Origin: Roseateles sp. XES5
Lineage (GTDB): Bacteria > Pseudomonadota > Alphaproteobacteria > Rhizobiales > Rhizobiaceae
Direction of reading: 5' to 3'
DNA length: 64,000 nucleotides
Assembly: GCF_020535545.1 (NCBI RefSeq)
Contig: NZ_CP084752.1
Coordinates: 2,817,501-2,881,500, forward strand
The position numbers and the translations under genes were made by a program. Every line of letters begins with the position of its first letter. The first letter of the stretch is position 1. This document shows, piece by piece, positions 56,629 through 64,000 of the stretch. The notes under the pieces were generated by a model that made no database searches, was not told the origin of the DNA, and saw nothing but the letters and a program-made list of their open reading frames with translations.

Positions 56629-57471
56629 TCAGGCGCCGGCCGGCGCGGCGGCGCGCGCGCGAAAGATCGCCCAGAGGCCGAGGGCAAGCATCGGCAGCGA
56701 CAGCAGCATGCCCATGGTCAGCCAGCCGCCAAAGAGATAGCCGAGCTGCGGGTCCGGTTCGCGGAAGAACTCCACGGTGATGCGCGAGAGCGCGTAACCC
56801 GTGACGAAGAGACCGCTGACAAGGCCGGGGCGCTTCAGCGCGCCGAAGCCGTAGATGGCGATGGCCAGGACGGTGAGAAGAACCACGCCTTCGAGGCCGG
56901 CTTCGTAGAGTTGGCTCGGATGGCGGGCGAAGGGGCCGGCCTCCGGGAAGATCACTGCCCAGGGCGCATCGGAGAGGCGACCCCAGAGCTCGCCGTTGAC
57001 GAAGTTGGCGATGCGGCCGAAGAACAGGCCGATCGGCACGACGGCGGCGACGATGTCGAACAGGCTCCAGACGGCGATGCCGTTGCGGCGGGCGAAGAGG
57101 AGCATGGCGAGCGTCGTGCCGGCAAGGCCGCCATGGAAGGACATGCCGCCGTTCCAGACCTGGATGGCGCGCAGCGGGTCGGCGGCGACATTGGGAAAAT
57201 CGTAGAACAGGATATAGCCGACGCGTCCGCCGAGAATGATGCCGACGGCGGCCCAGACGAGGAAGTCGTCGAGCTGCACGCGGCTCATCGGTGCATCGCC
57301 TGCCCAAAGCCGCGGCGTCTCGATCAGCCGGCGCGCATAGATCCAGCCCAGCATGATGCCGACGACATAGGCGATGCCGTACCAGTGCACGGCGACCGGG
57401 CCGATGGAGAAGGCGATCGGATCGATCTCGGGATAGGGCATGGTGGCGAAAAGCTGGGCAATGGGCGTCAA
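56629..57471 (-). CDS. lgt: Prolipoprotein diacylglyceryl transferase
   Basis: A 280-aa polytopic membrane enzyme that adds diacylglycerol to lipobox cysteines. HGGLAG (essential His), [15 protein letters not shown] (Lgt signature) and RHPSQLYEA are visible. The start is uncertain: TTG at 57471 has AGGAAG upstream and is preferred; ATG 57441 lacks a site, and the ATG at 57513 also lacks one. It is first of the lgt-midA-pgeF-type minus-strand group. Confidence 0.96.
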   Translation of the reverse strand: MTPIAQLFATMPYPEIDPIAFSIGPVAVHWYGIAYVVGIMLGWIYARRLIETPRLWAGDAPMSRVQLDDFLVWAAVGIILGGRVGYILFYDFPNVAADPLRAIQVWNGGMSFHGGLAGTTLAMLLFARRNGIAVWSLFDIVAAVVPIGLFFGRIANFVNGELWGRLSDAPWAVIFPEAGPFARHPSQLYEAGLEGVVLLTVLAIAIYGFGALKRPGLVSGLFVTGYALSRITVEFFREPDPQLGYLFGGWLTMGMLLSLPMLALGLWAIFRARAAAPAGA

Positions 57472-57677
57472 GGCTGAAGGCTTCCTGTTTTGCGCGGAAG
57501 ATGGCGGCGCCATGGGGCAGGGTCAAGGCGATAAATCGTGATCGCGGACGACGCGACGGCCGAACCGGCGGCGATCCACCGGAATCCGCTTGCAAGCGGC
57601 GGTCCAAGACCCTACCTCAAGGGCAGGATACGGGCGGCAGCGCCCGCCAGGACCATCGACACCTCAGGGAGTGAACC

Positions 57678-57935
57678 ATGACCACCGGTGCGAACCGCAT
57701 TCTCGACGATTTCGCCAAGCTGATGACCGATGCCGCCGGTGCCGCCCAGGGCGTGCGCAAGGAGGCCGAGACGGTGTTCCGCGCCCAGGCCGAGCGTTTC
57801 ATGAACGGCATGGACCTCGTCAAGCGCGAGGAATTCGAGGCCGTGCGTGAAATGGCGATAAAGGCGCGCGACGAAAACGACGCCCTGCTGAAGCGCATCG
57901 AAGCGCTCGAAGCCCGGCTCAACGCGGGCGGCTGA
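57678..57935 (+). CDS. ubiK: Ubiquinone biosynthesis accessory factor UbiK (BMFP-type)
   Basis: An 85-aa coiled-coil protein (NRILDDFAKLMTDAAGAAQGVRKEAE, VKREEFEAVREMA, KRIEALEARL key stretches), matching YqiC/UbiK. The C-terminal half is a trimeric coiled coil. It aids aerobic ubiquinone synthesis. GGGAG precedes the ATG. Divergent from lgt. Confidence 0.9.
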   Translation: MTTGANRILDDFAKLMTDAAGAAQGVRKEAETVFRAQAERFMNGMDLVKREEFEAVREMAIKARDENDALLKRIEALEARLNAGG

Positions 57936-57968
57936 GCCGTTTCGGCACAGGTTATTCCCGACAGGACT

Positions 57969-58006
57969 CGGTTGGCGTGATTCACATCGCGCCAACCGTT
58001 TTTTTT
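57969..58006 (+). terminator. Intrinsic terminator of ubiK
   Basis: CGGTTGGCG pairs with CGCCAACCG, followed by TTTTTTTT (57999-58006). Confidence 0.93.
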
Positions 58007-58326
58007 AATAAATTTTTTACCCCTGTGGACACTTCCGAAAAGCCCTTTGTGCAGAGTCCCTTAAGCGCCCGACCTGAATCTTTTTGACAGGCTCTGTCCA
58101 CAACCGGGCGGAGAAAATGGAAAGGCGGGGGCTGGCGTCGTGACTCCGCCGTTATACACTGATTTTAAATGATGATTCGAGATGGGCAGCGCAAGCTTCG
58201 GGCAGGGTAAGTCGTCCAGACTGCATGCGGTGCCGAGCAATCATTCAGTGTTGTATCCGGAGTTTGGTTTGCCGCGTCGCGTGTGTGAGCGCGATGACGC
58301 ACGCCTGCCGGCCTTGAAGGTGATGC
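58007..58326. other. 320-base intergenic region before the YbjN gene
   Basis: No gene can be supported. The first part is unusually AT-rich. TGTGGACA (58024-58031) and TGTCCACA (58095-58102) form a perfect 8-bp inverted repeat 63 bases apart. A TATACA (58153-58158) may be a -10 element for the YbjN-proC operon, but no good -35 is seen. A 73-aa frame at 58182 overlaps the YbjN gene and is rejected. Confidence 0.5.
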
Positions 58327-58827
58327 ATGAGCCTTATGGAATTGGATATCGGGCGTCAGTCCAACCCGGTCGACATGATCGAGTTCGTCGCGGCCAACAA
58401 TGACTGGTCGTTCGAGCGGTCGGGCGAAGACGAAATCGCCATGACGGTCGAAGGCAAGTGGACGGACTACCACGTCTCCTTCTCCTGGATGGAAGAGTTC
58501 GAGGCGCTGCATCTCGCCTGCGCCTTCGACATCAAGGTTCCCGAAAACCGCGTCAACGAAGTCCATTGCCTGCTGTCGCATGTGAACGGCCAGGTGCTCA
58601 TGGGCCATTTCGACCTGTGGCGCCGCGAGGATGTCGTGATCTTCCGCCAGTCTCTGCTTCTGGCCGGCGGGGCCGAGCCCACCAACCGGCAGGTCGAGGT
58701 GCTGCTGTCGAGCGCGCTCGAATCCTGCGAAGCCTATTTCCAGGCCTTCCAGTTCGTCGTCTGGTCCGGCATGGACGCCCAGTCCGCCGTCGATGCGGTG
58801 CTCTTCGAAACGGTCGGAGAAGCATGA
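58327..58827 (+). CDS. YbjN-domain protein
   Basis: A 166-aa protein of the YbjN (type III chaperone-like) fold: PVDMIEFVAANNDWSFERSGEDEIAMTVEGKW in outline at the N terminus, then FSWMEEFEALHLACAFDIKVPENRV and LWRREDVVIFRQSLLL. Function unknown, possibly stress-related. Its stop overlaps proC by 4 bases, a conserved pairing in Rhizobiales. Confidence 0.88.
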   Translation: MSLMELDIGRQSNPVDMIEFVAANNDWSFERSGEDEIAMTVEGKWTDYHVSFSWMEEFEALHLACAFDIKVPENRVNEVHCLLSHVNGQVLMGHFDLWRREDVVIFRQSLLLAGGAEPTNRQVEVLLSSALESCEAYFQAFQFVVWSGMDAQSAVDAVLFETVGEA

Positions 58828-59648
58828 CCATGGCGGTGGCGGGTCACGGTCCCATCGTTCTCATCGGCGCCGGGAATATGGGCGGCGCCATGCTGGCCGG
58901 CTGGCTGAAGAGCGGTGTTGCCGGCGCCTCCGTCATCGTGATCGATCCCGGCCCACAGCCGGCCATGGCCAAGCTGATCGCCGACAATGGCGCGCGCCAT
59001 GAGACATCGGCGCCCGAGGGCGTGAAGGCCGGCGTGATCTTCGTCGCGGTGAAGCCGCAGGTCATGGACCAGGTGCTGCCGCCGCTGAAGGGCCTCGTCG
59101 GCCCCGACACCGTCATCGTCTCCGTTGCCGCGGGCAAGACCATCGCCAATCTCGAAAGCCACCTCGGCGAGGCCGCCACGGTGCGCGCCATGCCGAACAC
59201 GCCGGCCATGATCGGCCGCGGGGTGACGGGGGCTTTCGCCAATGCGCGCGTCACGCCGGCGCAGCGCGATTTCGTGCATGCCCTTCTCAAGGTGAGCGGT
59301 CCGGTCGAATGGGTCGCCACCGAGGGCGATATCGATGCCGTCACGGCGGTCTCGGGCAGCGGCCCGGCCTATGTTTTCTATCTCGTCGAATGCATGGCAG
59401 AGGCAGGACGCAAAGCGGGCCTGCCGGCGGACCTCGCCATGCGCCTCGCACGGGAAACCGTCGCGGGGGCTGGTGAATTGCTTCACCAGTCCCCCGATGA
59501 CGCCAGCCGCCTGCGCCAGAACGTGACCTCGCCCGGCGGCACCACCGCCGCCGCCCTCTCGGTGCTCATGGCCGACGACGGCATGCAGCCGCTCTTCGAC
59601 AAGGCCATTGCCGCCGCGCGCAAGCGCGCCGAGGAACTGGCGGGCTGA
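58824..59648 (+). CDS. proC: Pyrroline-5-carboxylate reductase
   Basis: A 274-aa enzyme catalysing the last step of proline synthesis, P5C to proline with NAD(P)H. The Rossmann loop is LIGAGNMGGAML, MPNTPAMIGRG lies in the centre, and SGSGPAYVFYLVE and VTSPGGTTAAAL mark the C-terminal dimer domain. Translationally coupled to the YbjN gene. Confidence 0.97.
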   Translation: MTMAVAGHGPIVLIGAGNMGGAMLAGWLKSGVAGASVIVIDPGPQPAMAKLIADNGARHETSAPEGVKAGVIFVAVKPQVMDQVLPPLKGLVGPDTVIVSVAAGKTIANLESHLGEAATVRAMPNTPAMIGRGVTGAFANARVTPAQRDFVHALLKVSGPVEWVATEGDIDAVTAVSGSGPAYVFYLVECMAEAGRKAGLPADLAMRLARETVAGAGELLHQSPDDASRLRQNVTSPGGTTAAALSVLMADDGMQPLFDKAIAAARKRAEELAG

Positions 59649-59759
59649 GTTTCTTACGGCTTTTGACTCTCCGCCGAACCTCTCCGCGCGAGCGGGACAA
59701 GGGGATCTGGGGCCGACTGGCCGGTTGAGGGGCTACCGCGTTTTCAGATTGGGGATTTC

Positions 59760-60101
59760 ATGACCGAGACCATTACCTACGCCGATTTCGAACGCGTCGA
59801 CATTCGCGCCGGCACAATCGTCGAGGCGCTGCCGTTTCCGGAGGCGCGCAAGCCGGCCTACAAGCTGCAGATCGATTTCGGCCCGGAAATCGGCATCAAG
59901 AAGTCCTCGGCGCAGATCACGGTACACTATACGCCGGAAATGCTTGTCGGCCGCCAGGTCCTCGCCGTCGTCAATTTTCCGCCACGCCAGATCGGCCCGG
60001 TGCGCTCGGAAGTTCTGACGCTCGGTTTCGAGGACGAGACGGGCGCGATCGTGCTGGCCGGGGTTGGCCAGAGCGTGCCGAACGGCAAGAAAATGTGCTG
60101 A
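59760..60101 (+). CDS. CsaA-like tRNA-binding-domain protein
   Basis: A 113-aa OB-fold tRNA-binding domain protein: FERVDIRAGTIVEALPFPEARKPAYKLQIDFG in outline, then VGRQVLAVVNFPPRQIGPVRSEVLTLG. CsaA proteins have been proposed as chaperones or tRNA binders. Monocistronic and followed by a RIME-like repeat. Confidence 0.93.
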   Translation: MTETITYADFERVDIRAGTIVEALPFPEARKPAYKLQIDFGPEIGIKKSSAQITVHYTPEMLVGRQVLAVVNFPPRQIGPVRSEVLTLGFEDETGAIVLAGVGQSVPNGKKMC

Positions 60102-60201
60102 TTTAGAGCTTGTCAGGTTCAGATTGAACCAGACATGCTCTAAATTCTTTTGTTTTCGTTTGTCTTTTCGGGAAAATCGGTTCCCACTTTTCCCTGACAA
60201 A
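60102..60201. repeat. RIME-like double-palindrome intergenic repeat
   Basis: Two palindromes lie back to back: TTTAGAGC...GGTTCA / TGAACC...GCTCTAAA (60102-60144) and TTTGTC...GGGAAAA / TTTTCCC...GACAAA (60159-60201). The size (100 bases) and twin-palindrome layout fit the Rhizobium-specific intergenic mosaic elements (RIME1). It fills the gap between the tRNA-binding protein and the convergent kinase gene and may serve as a terminator. Confidence 0.75.
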
Positions 60202-60214
60202 CTCTCGCCGGCGA

Positions 60215-61597
60215 TCAGGCGGGAACGCGGATCGTCGCCCTCAATCCACCCATCGGACTGTCCCCCAGCGTGACGTTGCCGCCGTGACTGCGTGCGATGT
60301 CGAGCGCGATGGCAAGGCCGAGGCCCGTGCCCGATGCATCGAGATTGCGTGCCTCGTCGAGCCGGAAGAATGGCTTGAACACATCCTCGCGCGAGCGCTC
60401 GGGAATGCCGGGGCCGTCGTCGTCCACGGTGATGGTGAGCCATTTGGCGCCATGGCGGGCTTCCACACGCACGGTCTTGGCATAGCGCATGGCATTGGAA
60501 ACGAGGTTGCCGACGAGGCGACTGAAGGCGTTCGGCCGCACCAGAACCTCGTCCTCGCCCTCGATCTCGCTGGAGAAGGTGCGTTCGTGCAGCTCTGCCT
60601 CCAGGGCGAAGCGGTCGAAAAGATCGGACAGCCGGAGTTCGCCGACATCCTCTTCCGCATCGCCGCGCGCGAAGGAGAGGTAGCCCTCCAGCATGGTCTG
60701 CATGTCCTCGACATCCTTGTTGAGGCCTTGCAGGTCGGGATTGTCGCCGGCGAGCGCCAGCTGCAGCTTGAAGCGGGTCAGGATGGTGCGCAGATCATGG
60801 CTGACGCCGGTCAGCATGGCGGTGCGCTGTTCCATCTGCCGTTCGATGCGCTCGCGCATGAGAATGAAGGCAAGACCCGCACGGCGCACCTCGTCCGCAC
60901 CGCGCGGGGCAAAGCTTTCCGGCATTCGCTGGCCCTTGCCGAAACTCTCGGCCGCCTGCGCCAGCGCCAGGATCGGGCGGATCTGGCCGCGCAGGAAGAG
61001 GATGGAAATGCCGATCAGCACCAGCGACGTGCCGATCATCCAGAGCAGGAAAATATGGGTGTTCGAAGCGTAGGCCTGGCTGCGCCGGGCGTAGACGCGC
61101 AGCACCTTGTTGTCGAGCAGGATGCGGATTTCGACGAGGTTGCTTTCGCCGACCGTATCGATCCAGAAGGGACGGCGGATCTGGCGGACGATCTCCTCGC
61201 TGAGAATCTCGTCGAGAATGTTGAAGAACGGCTTGCTGCGCGGTGGCGGCAGTTCCTTGCCGGGCTCGATGGAGACGATGAGCTCCAGCCGCTCGCGGGC
61301 GATGCGGGAGATCTCGGTATAGTTCTCGTCCTGCGGATAGGTCTCGATGAGATCGATAATCGCGGCGATATCGCGGGTGACGGCCATCGACAGGCGCTGC
61401 GTCACGAGCTGCCAGTGGCGCTCCATGAAAACGAAGGCGACGACCGCCTGAAGCAGCACCATCGGAATGATGATGATGAGCAGCGAGCGGGCATAGAGGC
61501 CGGTCGGCATCTGGCGCCGCAGCCAGCGCGCAAACCGCCGCCAGCCGGCCATTGGCGCGCGCTCGATATCACGGCGGAGGGTCTGCAGGGTGGTCAT
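60215..61597 (-). CDS. EnvZ-type membrane sensor histidine kinase
   Basis: A 460-aa kinase: helices at about 36-58 and 185-205 around a periplasmic sensor, HAMP (206-260), HisKA with H-box VSHDLRTILTRFKLQ near 275, and HATPase with NLVSNAMRYA (N-box), DDDGPGIP and GTGLGLAIA. It phosphorylates the OmpR-family regulator encoded 97 bases upstream on the same strand. The start at 61597 is chosen because the longer frame has no homology. Likely part of a PetP-PetR-linked group. Confidence 0.92.
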   Translation of the reverse strand: MTTLQTLRRDIERAPMAGWRRFARWLRRQMPTGLYARSLLIIIIPMVLLQAVVAFVFMERHWQLVTQRLSMAVTRDIAAIIDLIETYPQDENYTEISRIARERLELIVSIEPGKELPPPRSKPFFNILDEILSEEIVRQIRRPFWIDTVGESNLVEIRILLDNKVLRVYARRSQAYASNTHIFLLWMIGTSLVLIGISILFLRGQIRPILALAQAAESFGKGQRMPESFAPRGADEVRRAGLAFILMRERIERQMEQRTAMLTGVSHDLRTILTRFKLQLALAGDNPDLQGLNKDVEDMQTMLEGYLSFARGDAEEDVGELRLSDLFDRFALEAELHERTFSSEIEGEDEVLVRPNAFSRLVGNLVSNAMRYAKTVRVEARHGAKWLTITVDDDGPGIPERSREDVFKPFFRLDEARNLDASGTGLGLAIALDIARSHGGNVTLGDSPMGGLRATIRVPA

Positions 61598-61694
61598 GGG
61601 CGGCGTTCCGGGGAGGGTGACCGTCGCGACGTCCCGCGCTCGCCGGACGACCGGAGCGGGAGAGAGCCCATGCCCTGCATACCCGGGCGCACCT

Positions 61695-62402
61695 TCACCC
61701 CTGCTCCACGCTGAGCCGGTAGCCGATGCCACGCACCGTCTGCAGCCAGACGGGGTTGGACGGATCGTCCTCGATCTTGCGGCGCAGGCGGTTGATCTGC
61801 ACGTCGATGGTGCGTTCGCCGACCTCGGTTTCCTCGCCGATCAGCTCATGGCGCGGAATAGTTTCCCCGGCGCGCTGGGCGAAGAGCAGCATGATCTCCT
61901 GTTCCCGGTCGGTGAGGCGGATGAGGTCGCTGCCGCGCTTCAGCTCCTTGCGCACGATGGAGAAGGTGTAGGGGCCGAACATGATCTGCTCGATCTTCGG
62001 TGCGGCGGGCGCCATGTTGCGCTTCAGGATGTTGTTGATGCGCAGCACCAGTTCGCGCGGCTCGAAGGGTTTGGAAAGATAGTCGTCGGCGCCGGCCTCG
62101 AGGCCCTCGATGCGCGCCTTGGACTCGGCGAGCGCCGTCAGCATGAGGATCGGTACGGGGCGGATTTCGCGCAGGCTCTTCGTCAGCGACAGGCCGCTTT
62201 CACCGGGCATCATCACGTCCATGATGATGAGGTCGAAATCGAGTCCGCGCAGCTTGCGCCGCGCCTCGTCGGCATCGCCGGCGACCGTCACGCGAAAACC
62301 TTCTCCCAGCAGATACCGGCTGAGGAGCTCGCGGATGCGGGTGTCGTCGTCTACGACGAGAAGATGGGAGGCGTCATCGGAGGGCGCGCCGGCAGCGGTC
62401 AT
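61695..62402 (-). CDS. petR: OmpR-family response regulator (PetR-like)
   Basis: A 235-aa regulator (238 if the GTG at 62411 is used). The receiver has VVDDDTRIRELL, the phospho-acceptor Asp in DLIIMDVMMPGESG, and the switch Lys in YLSKPFEPREL. The winged-helix output domain (about 140-230) has VGERTIDVQINRLRRKIEDD. A MarR gene lies 16-25 bases upstream; this MarR-regulator pair matches petP-petR of Rhodobacter capsulatus, needed there for bc1 synthesis. The assignment rests on gene order and is tentative. Confidence 0.9.
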   Translation of the reverse strand: MTAAGAPSDDASHLLVVDDDTRIRELLSRYLLGEGFRVTVAGDADEARRKLRGLDFDLIIMDVMMPGESGLSLTKSLREIRPVPILMLTALAESKARIEGLEAGADDYLSKPFEPRELVLRINNILKRNMAPAAPKIEQIMFGPYTFSIVRKELKRGSDLIRLTDREQEIMLLFAQRAGETIPRHELIGEETEVGERTIDVQINRLRRKIEDDPSNPVWLQTVRGIGYRLSVEQG

Positions 62403-62426
62403 CGTCTTCACCCGTTGTTCAAACTG

Positions 62427-62933
62427 TCATTCGCTCTTGGCGTTCTGCATGCCGGTGAGGAACCGGATCACGGTACGGCGGTCGCCGGCGCCCATTTCCT
62501 CGAATGCACGGGCGATGCGGCGGGATTGCGGCTCGGCGAGCGCAAGGGCAAGTTCGCGTCCCGCCCTTGTGGGATAGAGCTTGCGCTGGCGGCGGTCCTC
62601 GGGGCCGGCCACCTGCTGGATATAGCCGGAATCGATGAGCTGCTTCAAGACGCGCGCCAGGCTCTGCTTGGTGATCTTCAGCGTGTCCAGAAGGTCCGCC
62701 ACCGTCATGCCGGGCTCGCGGTTGACGAAGTGCACCACGCGGTGGTGGGCGCGGCCGAAGCCGCTCGTTTCAAGGATCGCGTCGGGATCGGAAATGAAGT
62801 CGCGATAGGCGAAGAACAGGCCTTCGATGATCTCGAAGTCGATGCGCCCGTCGCCGGTCATGGCGTCCTCGTGCAGCTCGTTCGCGCCGTTCTTGTCCGG
62901 CATCTGTCGGGCCACGTTGTCATTTCCTTTCAT
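62427..62933 (-). CDS. petP: MarR-family transcriptional regulator (PetP-like)
   Basis: A 168-aa winged-helix regulator: HHRVVHFVNREPGMTVADLL, KITKQSLARVLKQLIDSGYIQQ (recognition helix) and GPEDRRQRKLYPT (wing). It is the first gene of the regulator-kinase group on the minus strand. A perfect inverted repeat (62962-62990) lies in its promoter region and may be its own operator. Divergent from the aminotransferase gene. PetP naming follows gene order only. Confidence 0.9.
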   Translation of the reverse strand: MKGNDNVARQMPDKNGANELHEDAMTGDGRIDFEIIEGLFFAYRDFISDPDAILETSGFGRAHHRVVHFVNREPGMTVADLLDTLKITKQSLARVLKQLIDSGYIQQVAGPEDRRQRKLYPTRAGRELALALAEPQSRRIARAFEEMGAGDRRTVIRFLTGMQNAKSE

Positions 62934-62961
62934 GCCTTGCCGTCCCCGCGTAATTTATCGC

Positions 62962-62990
62962 AAAATATGTCAGCTTTGTTGACATATTTT
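62962..62990. promoter_or_regulatory. Perfect 11-bp inverted repeat, candidate MarR operator, overlapping a promoter
   Basis: AAAATATGTCA (62962-62972) and TGACATATTTT (62980-62990) are exact inverse copies with a 7-base loop. The right arm contains TTGACA (62979-62984), which with TAGGGT (63002-63007) 17 bases later could be the aminotransferase promoter. It lies 29 bases from the MarR start on the other strand. Confidence 0.7.
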
Positions 62991-63174
62991 TTCGCTCTTG
63001 TTAGGGTTCCGCTCACGTTGCGGTTCCCGGGCGCCGAAGGATATCCGGCGTCATTTCGATCCCCCAATCCGGATGGTTGTCCCGATCAGGCGATCCTGCC
63101 CGTTTCTGGTTAGACCGTAACAGGCGAAACAATCAACTTCAAAGAATGGCGCCCGCGCGCCGGAGGATGACAGC

Positions 63175-64000
63175 ATGGCAGTTCCTTTCGATCAACTGGA
63201 TGGGCAAATCTGGCTCAACGGCGAATTCGTCGACTGGAAGGACGCCAAGATTCACGTGCTGACCCACGGCCTGCACTATGCAAGCGCCGTGTTCGAGGGC
63301 GAACGCGCCTATGGCGGCCGCATCTTCAAGCTCACCGAGCATAACCAGCGCCTGCATAAGTCCGCCGAAATCCTCGGCTTCAAGCTTCCCTATTCGGTCG
63401 AAGAGCTGGATGCGGCGACCACCGAACTCCTGAAGCGCCAGGGCTTCTCCGAAGCCTATGCGCGGCCTATCGCCTGGCGCGGTTCGGAAATGATGGGCGT
63501 TTCGGCGCAGAACAACCGCATCAACGTCGCCATCGCGATCTGGCAGTGGGGCAGCTACTTCAATCCGGCCGAAAAGCTGAAGGGCATCCGCCTCGACATC
63601 GCCGAATATCGCCGCCCGGATCCGAAGACCGCGCCGTCGAAATCCAAGGCCGCCGGTCTCTACATGATCTGCACCATCTCCAAGCACGCCGCCGAGGCCA
63701 AGGGCTATGCGGATGCGATGATGCTGGACTATCGCGGCCAGGTGGCCGAGGCGACCGGCGCCAACATCTTCTTCGTCAAGGACGGCGTCATCCACACGCC
63801 GGTACCGGACTGCTTCCTCGACGGCATCACCCGTCGCACGGTCATCGAGCTTGCCAAGCGCCGTGGCTACGAGATCATCGAGCGGGCTATCGTGCCCGAG
63901 GAGCTCTCGAGCTTCTCCGAGTGCTTCCTGACGGGGTCGGCCGCTGAAGTGACGCCGGTTTCCGAGATCGGCCCCTACCGCTTCACGCCCGGCACGATCA
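63175..64000 (+). CDS. ilvE: Branched-chain amino acid aminotransferase (3' end outside window)
   Basis: The first 275 residues of a class IV PLP aminotransferase. HVLTHGLHYASAVFEGERAYGG at the N terminus, the PLP-lysine region SKSKAAGLYM (Lys near 161) and EATGANIFFVKDG are visible. It interconverts branched-chain amino acids and their 2-oxo acids. GGAGG precedes the ATG. About 20 residues should be missing beyond the window. The 5' leader of about 160 bases has no visible leader peptide. Confidence 0.96.
   Translation, partial: MAVPFDQLDGQIWLNGEFVDWKDAKIHVLTHGLHYASAVFEGERAYGGRIFKLTEHNQRLHKSAEILGFKLPYSVEELDAATTELLKRQGFSEAYARPIAWRGSEMMGVSAQNNRINVAIAIWQWGSYFNPAEKLKGIRLDIAEYRRPDPKTAPSKSKAAGLYMICTISKHAAEAKGYADAMMLDYRGQVAEATGANIFFVKDGVIHTPVPDCFLDGITRRTVIELAKRRGYEIIERAIVPEELSSFSECFLTGSAAEVTPVSEIGPYRFTPGTI

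Noticed and set aside
55504..57477. 657-aa plus-strand frame across the methyltransferase and lgt genes
   Set aside because: Antisense shadow of two well-identified genes.
58024..58102. TGTGGACA/TGTCCACA as DnaA boxes of an origin
   Set aside because: They differ from the TTATNCACA consensus at two or more positions, and no dnaA, parAB or repABC gene is near.
58182..58403. 73-aa frame before and overlapping the YbjN gene
   Set aside because: Overlaps a conserved gene in another frame, without a ribosome site or family match.

Overview
The window is 64 kb of high-GC chromosome from an alphaproteobacterium of the Rhizobiaceae (Rhizobium, Agrobacterium, Ensifer or Shinella type). The signs are a fused TrpE(G) behind a leaderless trpL peptide, the order haem receptor - trpL - trpE(G) - CDF exporter - queF - clpP - leuA known to me from Sinorhizobium meliloti, two ABC exporters next to the bc1 operon and apt, an rplY/pth/ychF neighbourhood, and a RIME-like palindromic intergenic repeat. 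It is mostly core chromosome. I see no rRNA, tRNA, prophage, transposase or CRISPR array. Both ends cut a gene: a TonB-dependent receptor at the left and a branched-chain aminotransferase at the right.

Layout. 1-8.4 kb: receptor end, tryptophan and leucine biosynthesis, each behind its own attenuation-type leader peptide, with a Mn/Fe-type CDF exporter, queF and clpP between. 8.6-14.8 kb: ECF sigma and anti-sigma factors, a secreted TPR protein, phosphoesterase, Nudix, glutathionyl-hydroquinone reductase, an acetyltransferase with two tiny upstream ORFs, and a glyoxalase-like protein. 15-21.9 kb: a four-gene MoxR-DUF58-BatA/DUF4159-membrane protein operon on the minus strand, divergent from DUF1285-CoA Nudix-CCA transferase (22-24.5 kb). 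24.5-30.7 kb: small conserved proteins, hemF, a CorC-type protein, a SoxR operon with a textbook SoxR promoter, and trmL. 31-38.6 kb: two ABC exporters, the bc1 operon petABC and apt. 38.7-43.6 kb: two MaoC proteins, a DUF2157 protein, ychF, clpS and pth. 43.7-47.7 kb: a periplasmic solute-binding protein paired with a GGDEF-EAL membrane protein, lying between pth and rplY. 47.9-57.5 kb: a periplasmic protein, a BenE transporter, a three-Kazal lipoprotein, prs, a lipoprotein, an M24-fold protein, pgeF, a MidA-type methyltransferase and lgt. 57.7-64 kb: ubiK, a YbjN protein, proC, a tRNA-binding protein, a RIME-like repeat, a kinase/PetR/PetP regulatory set and the aminotransferase.

Most notable. 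(1) Two short tracts, in prs (about 51,836-52,226) and in the second ABC exporter (about 34,260-34,889), have the residues and codon choice of Betaproteobacteria inside otherwise rhizobial genes. They are either homeologous recombination or assembly chimeras. (2) trpL and a leucine-rich leader before leuA share one architecture: a TTGCGC-17-TANNNN promoter placed so that transcription should start at the ATG. (3) A stand-alone periplasmic binding protein and a GGDEF-EAL protein look like a ligand-sensing c-di-GMP module. (4) Several translated-looking tiny ORFs sit in 5' leaders. No wholly new defence or mobile system is evident.
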